A stretch of 64,000 nt of DNA, taken from the NCBI RefSeq assembly GCF_018736105.1, contig NZ_CP076135.1:4958001-5022000 (forward strand), in the 5' to 3' direction. Positions within the stretch are counted from its first letter, which is position 1. Every line of letters starts with the position of its first letter. The DNA is from Bradyrhizobium sediminis (GTDB lineage Bacteria > Pseudomonadota > Alphaproteobacteria > Rhizobiales > Xanthobacteraceae). A model generated the notes under the pieces. That model did not search any database. It had not been told where the DNA came from and was given only the letters and a program-made list of their open reading frames with translations. Made by a program: the position numbers and the translations under genes. This document shows positions 26,784 through 35,441 of the stretch, in pieces.

Positions 26784-27512
26784 TCAGGCCGCCTGCTGCT
26801 GTGGCGCCCAGGCGAAGTCCGGATAATATTGCAGCATCATGCGGTCGACATAGGCGGTGAGATTTCCGAACTGCTCGGCGCGCCCGCGCAATGGCGAGGC
26901 GAAGTACGGCGTCAGGATCCCGGCCAGCGCGCCGAAGGCGGTGGCATCGGTGCCGCAAGGCGTGTCCCCCATCAGATACGGCTTGTCGCCGAGCTGGACC
27001 GACAGCGCGAACAGCGAGCGGACCGCCAAATCGATGTCTTCGTCCGGCGCGTGGCGGCCGAGGCCGCTCAGCAAGTAGTTCTCGGCGACGCGGAATTGTG
27101 CGTCCTCGCGCAGCTTTTCGCGCAGATGCTCCGGCACCGCGTCGAAGAAGTGCGCCGGCCCCTTGGCGAAATTCTCCGAATCGACCCAGCGTGCGCCGAC
27201 CAGCGCCCAATAGACGTGATGCTCGATCATGCGCTCGAACGCCCAGGCCTGCGCGCGCGCCTGCAGACTGAGCGGGGCGTCGAAGTCGAAGCCGTATTTG
27301 CCTTCGATATGCGCGCGAATGAAGGTGGAATCGGCAATCCTCTCGGCCTCATCCTCGATATAGGGGAGCTGCCCCTTGGGAGAGGCCGGCGGCATCGCCT
27401 TTTCCTTGCGATAGGCGAGGCCCGCCATCTTGAGCTGGACCTCGGTCTTGGTCACGAAAGGGCTGATTTCCGGCAGGCCGAAGCCGGCGCCAAAGCCATA
27501 GAGCGTAATCAT
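26784..27512 (-). CDS. Glutathione S-transferase family protein
   Basis: A 242-residue protein with a thioredoxin-like N-terminal domain (ITLYGFGAGFGLPEISPFVTKTEVQL; PKGQLPYIEDEAERIADSTFI includes the cis-proline) and a helical C-terminal domain. The pattern resembles the Tom37/metaxin-like GST subgroup. It is convergent with the preceding gene, with only three bases between stops. A TGCTG-type palindrome lies about 50 bases upstream of its start, matching the one near the WYL regulator, so the two may be co-regulated. Confidence 0.85.
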   Translation of the reverse strand: MITLYGFGAGFGLPEISPFVTKTEVQLKMAGLAYRKEKAMPPASPKGQLPYIEDEAERIADSTFIRAHIEGKYGFDFDAPLSLQARAQAWAFERMIEHHVYWALVGARWVDSENFAKGPAHFFDAVPEHLREKLREDAQFRVAENYLLSGLGRHAPDEDIDLAVRSLFALSVQLGDKPYLMGDTPCGTDATAFGALAGILTPYFASPLRGRAEQFGNLTAYVDRMMLQYYPDFAWAPQQQAA

Positions 27513-27548
27513 GCGAGGGTTCCCGATTTCTTGAAATGAAGTTTCAGC

Positions 27549-27794
27549 CTAGCCGCGTCCTGCTGCCACCGTGCTGTCAGCATGCTGAGCTGCCCGGCTT
27601 GCGGCATTGCGAACCAGGTGGCCAAACTGATCGCGCCCGAGGGCCCAGACCGAGCGGAGGGAACGCAAGGCCAGCGCGATCATCGCCCAACGCAGGTCGC
27701 CGGCAACGCAATCGATGGAAATCAGTCGCTCCAGCGCCCAGCTCTGAACGCGCCAGAGCGGCTGGAAATTTCCGGTGTCACAAAGAATCATCAT
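27549..27794 (-). CDS. Small hypothetical protein
   Basis: An 81-residue protein of unknown family. The ATG at 27794 follows an AAGGGGA ribosome site with good spacing. It starts MMILCDTGNFQPLWRVQSWA and is fairly hydrophobic in the middle (WAMIALALRSLRSVWALG), with a possible amphipathic or membrane-associated helix. It lies between the GST gene and the divergent WYL regulator. The 27561-27582 palindrome falls inside its last codons. It may be co-transcribed with the GST gene, 36 bases downstream. Confidence 0.55.
   Translation of the reverse strand: MMILCDTGNFQPLWRVQSWALERLISIDCVAGDLRWAMIALALRSLRSVWALGRDQFGHLVRNAASRAAQHADSTVAAGRG
27561..27582. promoter_or_regulatory. TGCTG-type imperfect palindrome upstream of the GST gene
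   Basis: The arms TGCTGCCACCG and TGCTGTCAGCA match at 8 of 11 paired positions. It is the same element as at 27843-27864 (19 of 22 bases shared). It is 49 bases upstream of the GST start. YafY/WYL-type regulators are plausible binders because the other copy precedes such a gene. Confidence 0.55.
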
Positions 27795-27842
27795 GGACAA
27801 ATCCCCTTCAGTTGAAGTGTTGTCCCGGGTATAGCCACGGCC

Positions 27843-27864
27843 TGCTGCCAACATGCTGTCAGCA
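27843..27864. promoter_or_regulatory. TGCTG-type palindrome between the small protein and the WYL regulator
   Basis: The arms TGCTGCCAACA and TGCTGTCAGCA match at 9 of 11 paired positions. It lies 34 bases upstream of the WYL regulator ATG at 27898 and 49 bases upstream of the small ORF start at 27794. This is the position expected of an autoregulatory operator. Confidence 0.6.
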
Positions 27865-27897
27865 TCGGCGAGGCTGCATCATGAAAAGAGATTGCCC

Positions 27898-28596
27898 ATG
27901 AGACGCGCCGACCGGCTGTTTCAGATCATTCAGGTGCTTCGCCGCTCCCGCAAACCGCTGACGGCGGATGCCATCGCGGCCGAGCTGGAGACCTCGAAAC
28001 GGACCATCTACCGCGACATCGCCACCCTGATCGGACAGCGCGTGCCGATCCGCGGCGAAGCCGGCATGGGCTATATCCTGGAGAAGGGATTCGACCTGCC
28101 ACCCTTGATGCTCACCCCCGACGAGATCGAGGCGGCGGTGCTTGGCGCCTCGTGGGTGGCAGGACATGCCGATGCCGTGCTCGCCAGAGCCGCCGAAGAC
28201 CTGATGGCAAAAATCGCCGACACCGTCCCCGAGCGGCTGCGACCCTTCGTGCTCGAACCGGCGAGCCGCGCCCGGCCGGGCTGGCGCAGGGAACCCGACC
28301 GCATCGACATGGCGCGGACGCGCGCCCATATCCACGAAGGCAAGAAGATCGCGCTGTGCTATCGCGACGAACAGGGCCGCGACAGCAAACGCACGATCTG
28401 GCCGATTGCCATCGGCTATCTCGAGGCGGTGCGGCTATTGGCGGCCTGGTGCGAACTGCGCAAGGATTTTCGCAGTTTTCGAACCGACCGCGTCGTCGAC
28501 GCGGTCTATCTCGACGAGAAATATCCGGAGCGGCGCGCCTCGCTGCGGGCGAAATGGCGACAGAGCCTGGTCTGGGAACCTCCCAGCGATGCCTGA
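27898..28596 (+). CDS. YafY-type HTH-WYL transcriptional regulator
   Basis: A 232-residue protein. An HTH_11 domain at the N-terminus (MRRADRLFQIIQVLRRSRKPLTADAIAAELETSKRTIYRDIATL) is followed by a WYL domain that ends in the typical WCELRKDFRSFRTDRV segment. The ATG at 27898 starts exactly at the HTH domain; the frame is open to 27853 but that would run into the palindrome. Likely targets are the genes next to the paired palindromes. The ligand is unknown. Confidence 0.9.
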   Translation: MRRADRLFQIIQVLRRSRKPLTADAIAAELETSKRTIYRDIATLIGQRVPIRGEAGMGYILEKGFDLPPLMLTPDEIEAAVLGASWVAGHADAVLARAAEDLMAKIADTVPERLRPFVLEPASRARPGWRREPDRIDMARTRAHIHEGKKIALCYRDEQGRDSKRTIWPIAIGYLEAVRLLAAWCELRKDFRSFRTDRVVDAVYLDEKYPERRASLRAKWRQSLVWEPPSDA

Positions 28597-28654
28597 TGCG
28601 GATCGCAGGCGCGGCCGGCTGGCCGGTCGCGCCATTCCGCGCTAAACGAGGCCC

Positions 28655-28996
28655 ATGGAACCACTCGATCCAGCCGTGGATGGCGAAAACCCCTGCCAGG
28701 CCTGCGGCGCGTGCTGCGCCTATTCGTCGAACTGGCCGCGCTTCACCACCGAGGACGATGCCGCGCTCGATCTCATTCCGGAAAAATTCGTCAACGATAA
28801 ATTATCGGGAATGCGCTGCGACGGCGACCGCTGCTGCGCGCTGTCGGGCAAGATCGGCGTGGCGACCGCCTGCGGAATCTATCAGGTGCGTCCCGAAGTC
28901 TGCCGGACCTGCATGCCCGGCGATGTCGAATGCGACATGGCGCGAAAGCGGCACGGCCTGCCGGCGCTGCCGCGGCCCGGCGCTCCGCCGGACTGA
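28655..28996 (+). CDS. YkgJ-family cysteine cluster protein
   Basis: A 113-residue protein of the zinc/iron-chelating CxxCxxCC family. The N-terminal CQACGACC motif lies near residues 14-21, and further cysteines follow in MRCDGDRCCAL, ACGIYQVRPEVCRTC and VECD. The cysteines suggest a metal or Fe-S centre; the function is not established. It follows the WYL regulator by 58 bases on the same strand. Confidence 0.85.
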   Translation: MEPLDPAVDGENPCQACGACCAYSSNWPRFTTEDDAALDLIPEKFVNDKLSGMRCDGDRCCALSGKIGVATACGIYQVRPEVCRTCMPGDVECDMARKRHGLPALPRPGAPPD

Positions 28997-29126
28997 GGCC
29001 GTATTTGTACGGAGCGGCGCCCTATCCGCATTTTTAACGGCTGGCAGCCGAATATCCTCGCGGTGCGATTGATACATTCGGCCCGATCGACGGGACGAAA
29101 CCGCCGTCCATCGGGAATCCTTCCAA

Positions 29127-31355
29127 ATGGCGCTTCGTGAAACCATTGCGACCTTCCTCGCAGCACAGCTGGATTTCATCTTCTTCCTCTACGGGCTTGC
29201 TTTCCTGTTTCTCGGCACGGTGTGCTTCGCCGTCGGGAGGATGAGAGAACCCGGGTCCGCCTGGAAGCCGCTCGGGCTGTTCGGTTTCTTTCACGGCGCC
29301 GGCGAGTGGCTGGATCTGAGCGCGCTCGGCGTCACCGACACCGCAACATTCGCGCTGATCCGCACGATGGCCATGACGGCGTCGTTCCTGTTCCTGCTGG
29401 AGTTTGCCCGGCAAAAGGCCATCCGGTTCGGCCTGAAGCCTCTCGAGGGGCCGCCGCTTTATACCGCCCTGATATTGATGGTCATGCTTGGCGGCATCGT
29501 CGGCGGCGTGCCGATGGCGGGCGCCTATGCGCGATATGGAATCGGATTCTTCGCAGCGGTGGCTGCCGCGAGCGTCTTTGTCGCGCATGCGAGGGGATTT
29601 TCCGGCACGGCAAGAGGCCTGGCATTGGTCACGGCCGCGGGATTTGCGCTCTATGGCGTCGCCGCCGGGGCTGTGGTCCCGGCCGCACCTTTCTGGCCCG
29701 CAAGTGTATTCAACCAGGCGTGGTTCTTTCAGGTCACGGGAATTCCAATCCAGCTGGTGCGCGGATTGCTTGCCTGCGTACTGGCGCTGTCGGTCTGGAT
29801 GATCTGGGGCCAGCTGCTGATCGCCGAGATTTCCTCGGAACGTTACGCGGCCTATCTGCGCCGGCAGTTCGTCTGGACGCTGGCGGCGATAATGACGTTT
29901 CTGGCGTGCGGATGGGTGCTGACCGACTTCCTCGGTGCCGCCTACAAGCGGGACATCCAGAAACAGGCGCAGGGCGACATCAACCTGATCGCCAGCCGCT
30001 TTGCCGGCGAAGCCGCCATCGTGAACGGAACGGTGAAGGCGCTGGCGGAGTCGCCTTCCGTGCTGCCGTTGCTGACCGGCGGAAGTGGCCAGGACGAGCG
30101 GCGCGCGCGGACCGTTCTGGACCTCGGTGTCGAGGCCTCCGGCGCCAGGTTCGGCGCCATCCTGGATATTTCCGGCACCCTCGTCGCCGCATCCGATCCG
30201 GTCGACGCCGCCGACGTTTCGAAATGGTCCGCTGCACCCTGGTTTCAGAAGGCCCTCGCCGGGCAGGCAGGCTATCACTTCGCGTTCGATCCCGCCGACC
30301 GCGGACGCTATTACTATGCGAGCTATCCGGTTCGCCGTGACGACGGCTCGATCGCCGGCGTCGCTTTCCTTCAGAAGTCCCTCGACCGGCTCGATGCGGA
30401 TCTGAGGCTGTTCGTGCGTCCCAATTTCTTCGTCAATCCCGACGGCATCGTCGTGCTGACCAACCGTCCGGACATGATGCTGCGGGCGTTGTGGCCGCTC
30501 CCAGCCGAAGCCAGGTCGACACTGATCCGGCAATTCGGAACGCTGGACGATCGGGCGGTGGTGGAACGCGAGATCAAGGACGGTAGCTGGGTTCTGTTCA
30601 ACGGTGAGCGCGATCTGGTGCGCCGCAGCAGCATCGAACACAGCCAATGGTCGGTCATACTGGCGATGCCGGGCGCAAGGATATACGCCGGCCGGATGCT
30701 GGGAATCGTCGCCACGCTGCTGATGACGTTGATGGTCCTGATCTATTTCTTCGGCAGGGAATACGGCATCCGTGACCGGATCCAGATGAACAAGCGGGTC
30801 GAGTTGCAGGAGTTGGCCCAGAATCTCAGGCTGAGGGCGACCACCGATCCGCTCACCGGCCTCTACAACCGCGCGAAGTTCGACGAATCGCTGGCCAGCG
30901 AAACCGCGCGGTCGGAACGATACAAGACCCCCCTCGCCCTGATCATGTACGACGTCGACCATTTCAAGCAGGTCAACGACGTGCATGGCCACCAGACCGG
31001 TGACGACGTGCTGGTGCGTCTTTCGGAAATCGTATTCGAATGCATCCGCACCACCGACCTGCTGGCGCGATGGGGTGGAGAGGAATTCGTCATCCTTGCC
31101 CCCGGCCTGGACGGCGAGGCCGCCTATCAGGCGGCGGAGAAGCTGCGAGCGGCCATCGAACAGGCCACGTTCAGCGTCGCCGGGAAAATTACCTGCAGCT
31201 TCGGCGTCGCTGAATTCTCGGAAGGAGATTCCGCGGCAACTCTGGTGGCGCGCGCCGACGACGCGCTCTACCGGGCAAAGATGCGCGGCCGCAATCGGAC
31301 TGAACTGGTGTCACGATCGGATTCGATCAGGGGCGGCATGGCCTCGGTCGCCTGA
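29127..31355 (+). CDS. Membrane-anchored diguanylate cyclase with periplasmic sensor domain
   Basis: A 742-residue protein. The N-terminal third holds about seven membrane segments (roughly residues 13-235). Another helix at about 250-275 is followed by an extracytoplasmic CACHE-like domain (about 280-520) and a further helix near 530-548. The C-terminal GGDEF domain has DPLTGLYNR near 573, the active-site variant GGEEF at 650-654, and an RTTD inhibitory site at 641-644, five residues before it. It should make cyclic di-GMP from GTP, with product inhibition, in response to a periplasmic signal. No ligand can be assigned and no neighbour shows a related role. Confidence 0.93.
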   Translation: MALRETIATFLAAQLDFIFFLYGLAFLFLGTVCFAVGRMREPGSAWKPLGLFGFFHGAGEWLDLSALGVTDTATFALIRTMAMTASFLFLLEFARQKAIRFGLKPLEGPPLYTALILMVMLGGIVGGVPMAGAYARYGIGFFAAVAAASVFVAHARGFSGTARGLALVTAAGFALYGVAAGAVVPAAPFWPASVFNQAWFFQVTGIPIQLVRGLLACVLALSVWMIWGQLLIAEISSERYAAYLRRQFVWTLAAIMTFLACGWVLTDFLGAAYKRDIQKQAQGDINLIASRFAGEAAIVNGTVKALAESPSVLPLLTGGSGQDERRARTVLDLGVEASGARFGAILDISGTLVAASDPVDAADVSKWSAAPWFQKALAGQAGYHFAFDPADRGRYYYASYPVRRDDGSIAGVAFLQKSLDRLDADLRLFVRPNFFVNPDGIVVLTNRPDMMLRALWPLPAEARSTLIRQFGTLDDRAVVEREIKDGSWVLFNGERDLVRRSSIEHSQWSVILAMPGARIYAGRMLGIVATLLMTLMVLIYFFGREYGIRDRIQMNKRVELQELAQNLRLRATTDPLTGLYNRAKFDESLASETARSERYKTPLALIMYDVDHFKQVNDVHGHQTGDDVLVRLSEIVFECIRTTDLLARWGGEEFVILAPGLDGEAAYQAAEKLRAAIEQATFSVAGKITCSFGVAEFSEGDSAATLVARADDALYRAKMRGRNRTELVSRSDSIRGGMASVA

Positions 31356-31437
31356 TCGCCGGCAATCGCTTCGGCTTGCAGCAGGAGAATTCGGATGCGG
31401 CGGGTTTCAGGCCGTGGCTGCCGGCGGCAGGCCCGGC

Positions 31438-31839
31438 TCAGACGGTCGCGGCTTCCGCGAAATCCTCTTCGTCCACATGATCCTCGATCGGCGAAAACGT
31501 GCTCAGCGGTTTGGTCGAGAGCGTGATCGGCTTGCGGCTCGACGATGACGCCGTGGCGCGCGTCGCCTTCGTTTCACGGGACAGCGCATAAAGGGTGGAA
31601 CCGACGCGTCCGCCCAGCTGGATCAGGTCGCGCTCGCTGCAGCTTGCGGCGATCGACAGCGCCAGCGAGTAGAGGTGGCTCCTGCGATAGCAGAACAGCG
31701 CCAGCATCGCCCGGACGTCGGAAGAAACGCTCTCGACCAGCCTGGGCAGGCCGTTTTCGTTGGCGCGGTACATTTCGCCGAGCAATTCATCCCGGACCGG
31801 GCAGAAATCGTTGTCGTAGGCGTCGCGGCTTGAAAACAT
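31438..31839 (-). CDS. Conserved-looking hypothetical protein
   Basis: A 133-residue protein with no recognised domain. It starts MFSSRDAYDNDFCPVRDELL after a well-spaced GGGAG. The middle is helical (ENGLPRLVESVSSDVRAMLALFCYRRSHLYSLALSIAASC); the C-terminal 45 residues are Ser/Thr-rich and end acidic (EDHVDEEDFAEAATV), which looks disordered. The frame is open to 31995, but the ribosome site supports 31839. No function is proposed. Confidence 0.7.
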   Translation of the reverse strand: MFSSRDAYDNDFCPVRDELLGEMYRANENGLPRLVESVSSDVRAMLALFCYRRSHLYSLALSIAASCSERDLIQLGGRVGSTLYALSRETKATRATASSSSRKPITLSTKPLSTFSPIEDHVDEEDFAEAATV

Positions 31840-32059
31840 CGCAGTTCTCCCTGACCGCGAAGATGCCGTGCAATCCTCTAACGAAAGGTTAACCACGGCA
31901 CCCGGTAGCCGCCCGGCGCGCTTGCCAGATCGCTGCGAATCGGAGCCGCCCGCGCCGCTTGCGATTCGTGCCGATGACCGCAATTCCGATTGCAATCGAA
32001 ACTGCAGCCATGATCTTTTTTTGACACGTTTTCTTCGCGACCCGGCGTGCCCGGGGAGA

Positions 32060-32449
32060 TCAGCCGTTCGCCGACATGAAAATCGACAGGCCGAAGCCGG
32101 TGAGATGATGCAGCGCCTGGTCGACGCCGATCAGCGTCCAGAACCATGGATGCTCGTGCGTCACGCCGAATGTCGACGTGCAAAGTCCCTTGGCACGGTC
32201 GATCGTGATGTGAATCAGAAAGTCGATGATGGCGACGAACCAGAACTTCGGCGCGATGATCAGGATCAACGTCATCGCCACCGCGAGATGGACCAGACAG
32301 TGCGCCAGCAGGGGCAGCGCCCAGCCGGTCTTCTGGTCCTTGCCGATCGCCATCCAGGAGGTCTGCAGTGCGAAATCGGCAATGATATGCTTGACGGTGA
32401 GCAGCAGCATCCATCCGACGAGCGCACCAACCGGAACCGACGACGACAT
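32060..32449 (-). CDS. DUF3307-family membrane protein
   Basis: A 129-residue protein with about three to four hydrophobic segments, matching DUF3307 by VKHIIADFALQTSWMAIGK near the start and HCLVHLAVAMTLILIIA, then DFLIHITIDRAKG. The ATG at 32449 gives the family length; the frame is open to 32623 but that extension has no family character. The function is unknown. Confidence 0.82.
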   Translation of the reverse strand: MSSSVPVGALVGWMLLLTVKHIIADFALQTSWMAIGKDQKTGWALPLLAHCLVHLAVAMTLILIIAPKFWFVAIIDFLIHITIDRAKGLCTSTFGVTHEHPWFWTLIGVDQALHHLTGFGLSIFMSANG

Positions 32450-32816
32450 TGACGGAAACAACAAAGCTGACGCCCTTTGCTCGGACTGACGGGAAGGAAA
32501 CAGGAGGCGTTCAGCGCAACTTCTTCTCAAACCCGGACAATTCGACCGGTATTTTTCACTTATGACATCTCCCGCGCCGGAATGCACCTGTGGGTAGTTC
32601 GAAAAACGCCAGGTGTGGCCCAACGGCGATAGATCGGCGCACCGACTGGAAGGCCCGCCGGTAAGGTTACCGGATAGGGCCGGTTTGCAATCTGCCCGGA
32701 GCGGGATATCATTCTTAAACTGGAAAATTGTCGTTCCTTTTTAGATATTTACGATTTCGCTCGGAAGCCGCGGAGCCAGCTTGAGGCGGTGAAGCGACCC
32801 GGCCCGGATATGTGCC
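32450..32816. other. Gene-free stretch with a small palindrome
   Basis: No supportable gene lies in these 367 bases. CCGGTAA at 32658-32664 and TTACCGG at 32667-32673 form a perfect short inverted repeat, enclosed by an outer GGCCC/GGGCC pair. The region probably holds the divergent promoters of the DUF3307 gene and the TAXI protein gene. Confidence 0.5.
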
Positions 32817-34214
32817 ATGAGCGCTGAAGTCCCAACGCCACCGGCGGCAAAGCCACGCTCGCGTTCCCGGGTTGTCAAAAGCAACCGCAGGCAAATGCTG
32901 CTTTTCGCCGCGCTGACGGTGATCCTGACGGTCGCAACCGTGTGGGGCAGCCGGATCTGGCTGAATTCCGAAACGCTGACCTTCGCGGCCGGCGATGCCA
33001 ACGGCCCCGAGGCCCGGTTTGCCGCCAAACTCGCCGCCATGCTCAAGAGCACCAACTCACGGCTGCATCTCAAGATCGTTCACAATCCCGACAACGCCAA
33101 GGCGCTTGCGCAGTTCGACCGCAAACAGGCAGATCTTGCAGTGCTGCGCACCGACGCCCGGGTACCGCCGCGCGCCCGCGCCATCGCGATCCTGGAGCAC
33201 GACGTGTTGTTGCTGTTCAGCCCCGGCAACAAGAAGATCAAATCGCTGGCCGAGCTGAAGAAAAAGAAGATTGCCGTTGTCGCCGACGCCGACAGCGGCA
33301 CGGCCTTCATCCGCCGCCTGCTCGAGGTTTCCGACGATCCCGACGCCGCTTCGCGGCTGCAACTGGCGCCGCCGAATTCGAGCTACGACAAGTTGCTGGC
33401 GCCGGGCGGCTATGGCGCGGTGATCACCATTGCGCCGGCCTCGAGAATGATGCGGGACAAGAGCTTCGCGCAATATGCCAAGCGTGGCGGCTTCACCCTG
33501 AACGCGATCAGCGACACGAAAGCGCTGGTCAGGAGGAATTCCGGCTTGACGGAGGAGACGCTGGCGGCCGGCATCCTGTCCTCCTCACCCGCAGTTCCCG
33601 AACAGGATCTGGAAACGGTCGGGCTGCAGTGGCTGCTGGTGGCGCAATCCAGGCTGTCGACCGCGACCACGGGAAATCTTGCGCGCGCGATCTACGAGAA
33701 CAAGGCCGAGCTTGCATCGGAGAATGGCTTCGCCTCGAGAATCGAGCCGGCGAACACCGACAAGGACGCCTTCGTCGTCGCCCATCAGGGCGCCGCGGAC
33801 TACATCAACGACGACACCAAATCGTTCATCGACCGCTACAGCGACCTCGCCTATCTGGGCGCCGGAGTGCTCAGCGTCATCGGCTCGCTGTTCATCGCGC
33901 TCTATACCAAGGTAACCCGGATTGCGCCGGAGAAAGCCAGTGAGCTGGCAACCGCCATTCTCGACATCGGCGAGCGGATGGAACATGCCACTTCGATGGA
34001 GGCCCTCGACGCGCTGCAGGATGAGCTCGAAGCCATCCTGCGCGGCGTGGTGATCGGGCTGCGCGACGGAACCATCTCGAGCGACGGCCTGGAGACGTTC
34101 AAGCTCGGCTATCAATTCGTACGCGATGAGCTCGGCATGCGGCGGGAGAGCCTGAGGCGGCATGCCGGCCACGACGACAATGTGGTGATCGTCAAGACGG
34201 CGCAAAGCGCGTAA
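32817..34214 (+). CDS. TAXI-family solute-binding protein, membrane-anchored
   Basis: A 465-residue protein. A basic N-terminus is followed by one membrane segment (MLLFAALTVILTVATVWGS, about residues 27-45). A TAXI-type binding domain comes next (TLTFAAGDANGPEARFAAKLAAML; ADLAVLRTDARVP; LAELKKKKIAVVADADSGTAFIRRLLE). A second membrane segment (LAYLGAGVLSVIGSLFIALY, about 345-365) leads to a C-terminal cytoplasmic helical domain of about 95 residues. Ordinary TAXI proteins are soluble periplasmic subunits of TRAP importers. This one is anchored twice and no TRAP permease gene is adjacent, which suggests a sensor or scaffold role. Confidence 0.87.
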   Translation: MSAEVPTPPAAKPRSRSRVVKSNRRQMLLFAALTVILTVATVWGSRIWLNSETLTFAAGDANGPEARFAAKLAAMLKSTNSRLHLKIVHNPDNAKALAQFDRKQADLAVLRTDARVPPRARAIAILEHDVLLLFSPGNKKIKSLAELKKKKIAVVADADSGTAFIRRLLEVSDDPDAASRLQLAPPNSSYDKLLAPGGYGAVITIAPASRMMRDKSFAQYAKRGGFTLNAISDTKALVRRNSGLTEETLAAGILSSSPAVPEQDLETVGLQWLLVAQSRLSTATTGNLARAIYENKAELASENGFASRIEPANTDKDAFVVAHQGAADYINDDTKSFIDRYSDLAYLGAGVLSVIGSLFIALYTKVTRIAPEKASELATAILDIGERMEHATSMEALDALQDELEAILRGVVIGLRDGTISSDGLETFKLGYQFVRDELGMRRESLRRHAGHDDNVVIVKTAQSA

Positions 34215-34357
34215 GCGCGTTTCGGCAAGCGCCAATGCCCGCTCCGTTGGTGCTCCGACAGCAGCTCCGCTAAACCTTGGTCTGCGAAACGGCCTCTAGG
34301 GGATTCGTTCGAAACGTGGCCATTTCAAATCGTCGGCCTGCCGATCGACACAAGCAA

Positions 34358-34383
34358 AAGCCCCGGACCAACGTCCGGGGCTT
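34358..34383 (-). terminator. Rho-independent terminator of the outer-membrane protein gene
   Basis: AAGCCCCGGAC pairs with GTCCGGGGCTT around a four-base loop; on the minus strand the stem is followed by a T-rich run. It is 22 bases beyond the stop at 34406. Confidence 0.88.
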
Positions 34384-34405
34384 GAGCCTTGTTAAAGCTT
34401 GACGA

Positions 34406-35155
34406 TCAGTACCTGGCGACGACCGGGCCGCCGAAGCGGTAGTTGATGCGCGCGGTGACCATGTCGACATCCTGCTGGATACGGTCAACCGTCTGAGCCG
34501 GCGAAGCGAACGCGATGTTCCTGTCACCGAGGAAGATGTGATCGTACTCGAGAGCGAACGACCAGTTCGGGGTGAAGCCGTATTCGAAGCCAGCGCCAAC
34601 CACGCCACCCCAACGGGTCTCGGACGCCGTACCGGTGTCAACCGCCGCGTTGTTCAGGTAGTAGTTGTACTTGTCGGACACGACCGCGCCACCACCCTTG
34701 ACGTAGAGCAGAACGTTGTTCCAGGCGTAACCGACGCGGCCAGTGAAGAGGCCGAAACCGTCAATGTGCGAACGGTTGGTGAAGGTCGGGAAGGCCAAGC
34801 TGACATTCCGGCCAGTCAGGTCAGCCCAGTTGCCCTGCGCTTCGACACCGAACACCCAGGAGCCGGCCTGCCAATTATAGCCGATCTGGCCGCCCGCCGT
34901 GCCGCCAGACGCGTCATGGCATCCTTCCGCGACATACACAGCCAAGGGCGCGGCAACGGTACCAGCGTAGTCCCAGCACTTGTGGCTCGTTGCCCAACCG
35001 CCGTTGGCGCCCACATAGAAGCCACCCCAATTGTACATCATGACCGGCGCGACCACCGGACGGGCCTTCACCGCCATGTCAGCGGCCGAAGCAGCACTCA
35101 CGAGACCGAGGCTCAAGGCAGCGCCACCGAGGAGCGCAATAAACTTGGAATGCAT
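34406..35155 (-). CDS. Omp25/Omp31-like outer-membrane beta-barrel protein
   Basis: A 249-residue protein. The signal peptide ends after ASA (about residue 24). The mature N-terminus ADMAVKARPVVAPVMMYNWGGFYVGANGGWA is the pattern seen in rhizobial Omp25/31-type porin-like proteins. Alternating hydrophobic strands follow, and the chain ends ARINYRFGGPVVARY with the terminal aromatic expected for outer-membrane insertion. It has its own terminator and a tandem-repeat leader. Expect a small barrel with a structural or permeability role. Confidence 0.9.
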   Translation of the reverse strand: MHSKFIALLGGAALSLGLVSAASAADMAVKARPVVAPVMMYNWGGFYVGANGGWATSHKCWDYAGTVAAPLAVYVAEGCHDASGGTAGGQIGYNWQAGSWVFGVEAQGNWADLTGRNVSLAFPTFTNRSHIDGFGLFTGRVGYAWNNVLLYVKGGGAVVSDKYNYYLNNAAVDTGTASETRWGGVVGAGFEYGFTPNWSFALEYDHIFLGDRNIAFASPAQTVDRIQQDVDMVTARINYRFGGPVVARY

Positions 35156-35171
35156 GGGAATCCTCCCTCAA

Positions 35172-35215
35172 CGAAATTTGATTATCAGACAAGCGAAATT
35201 CGATGATCAAACAAA
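35172..35215. repeat. 22-bp imperfect tandem repeat in the outer-membrane protein leader
   Basis: The units at 35172-35193 and 35194-35215 both begin CGAAATT and contain GATTATCA or GATGATCA followed by ACAA; they differ at about five positions. They lie 17 to 60 bases upstream of the start codon at 35155, where they could be a binding site or leader mRNA feature. Confidence 0.6.
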
Positions 35216-35441
35216 AAGCGTGTGCGGCCGGCCCAGGCAAGCCAAAAGCCACGATTCCGGGCGACACGCTCCATATTGCGGGAAAGCTGCGACATTTCTG
35301 CAATAGCGACGGCTCGATTCAGCGCGAAATCCAGCCAAATTTCGCGTTCTGCGCGGGACTGTCCGGCAGCGGACATTGAGGTCTGAGGGTCGAATTCCTG
35401 GTGTCGACGCTGGAATCGCCCCGTCCTCCGGCAGATGAAAA

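Noticed and set aside
29034..30992. 652-residue minus-strand frame opposite the diguanylate cyclase
   Set aside because: It is antisense to a clear GGDEF protein and has no domain character of its own.
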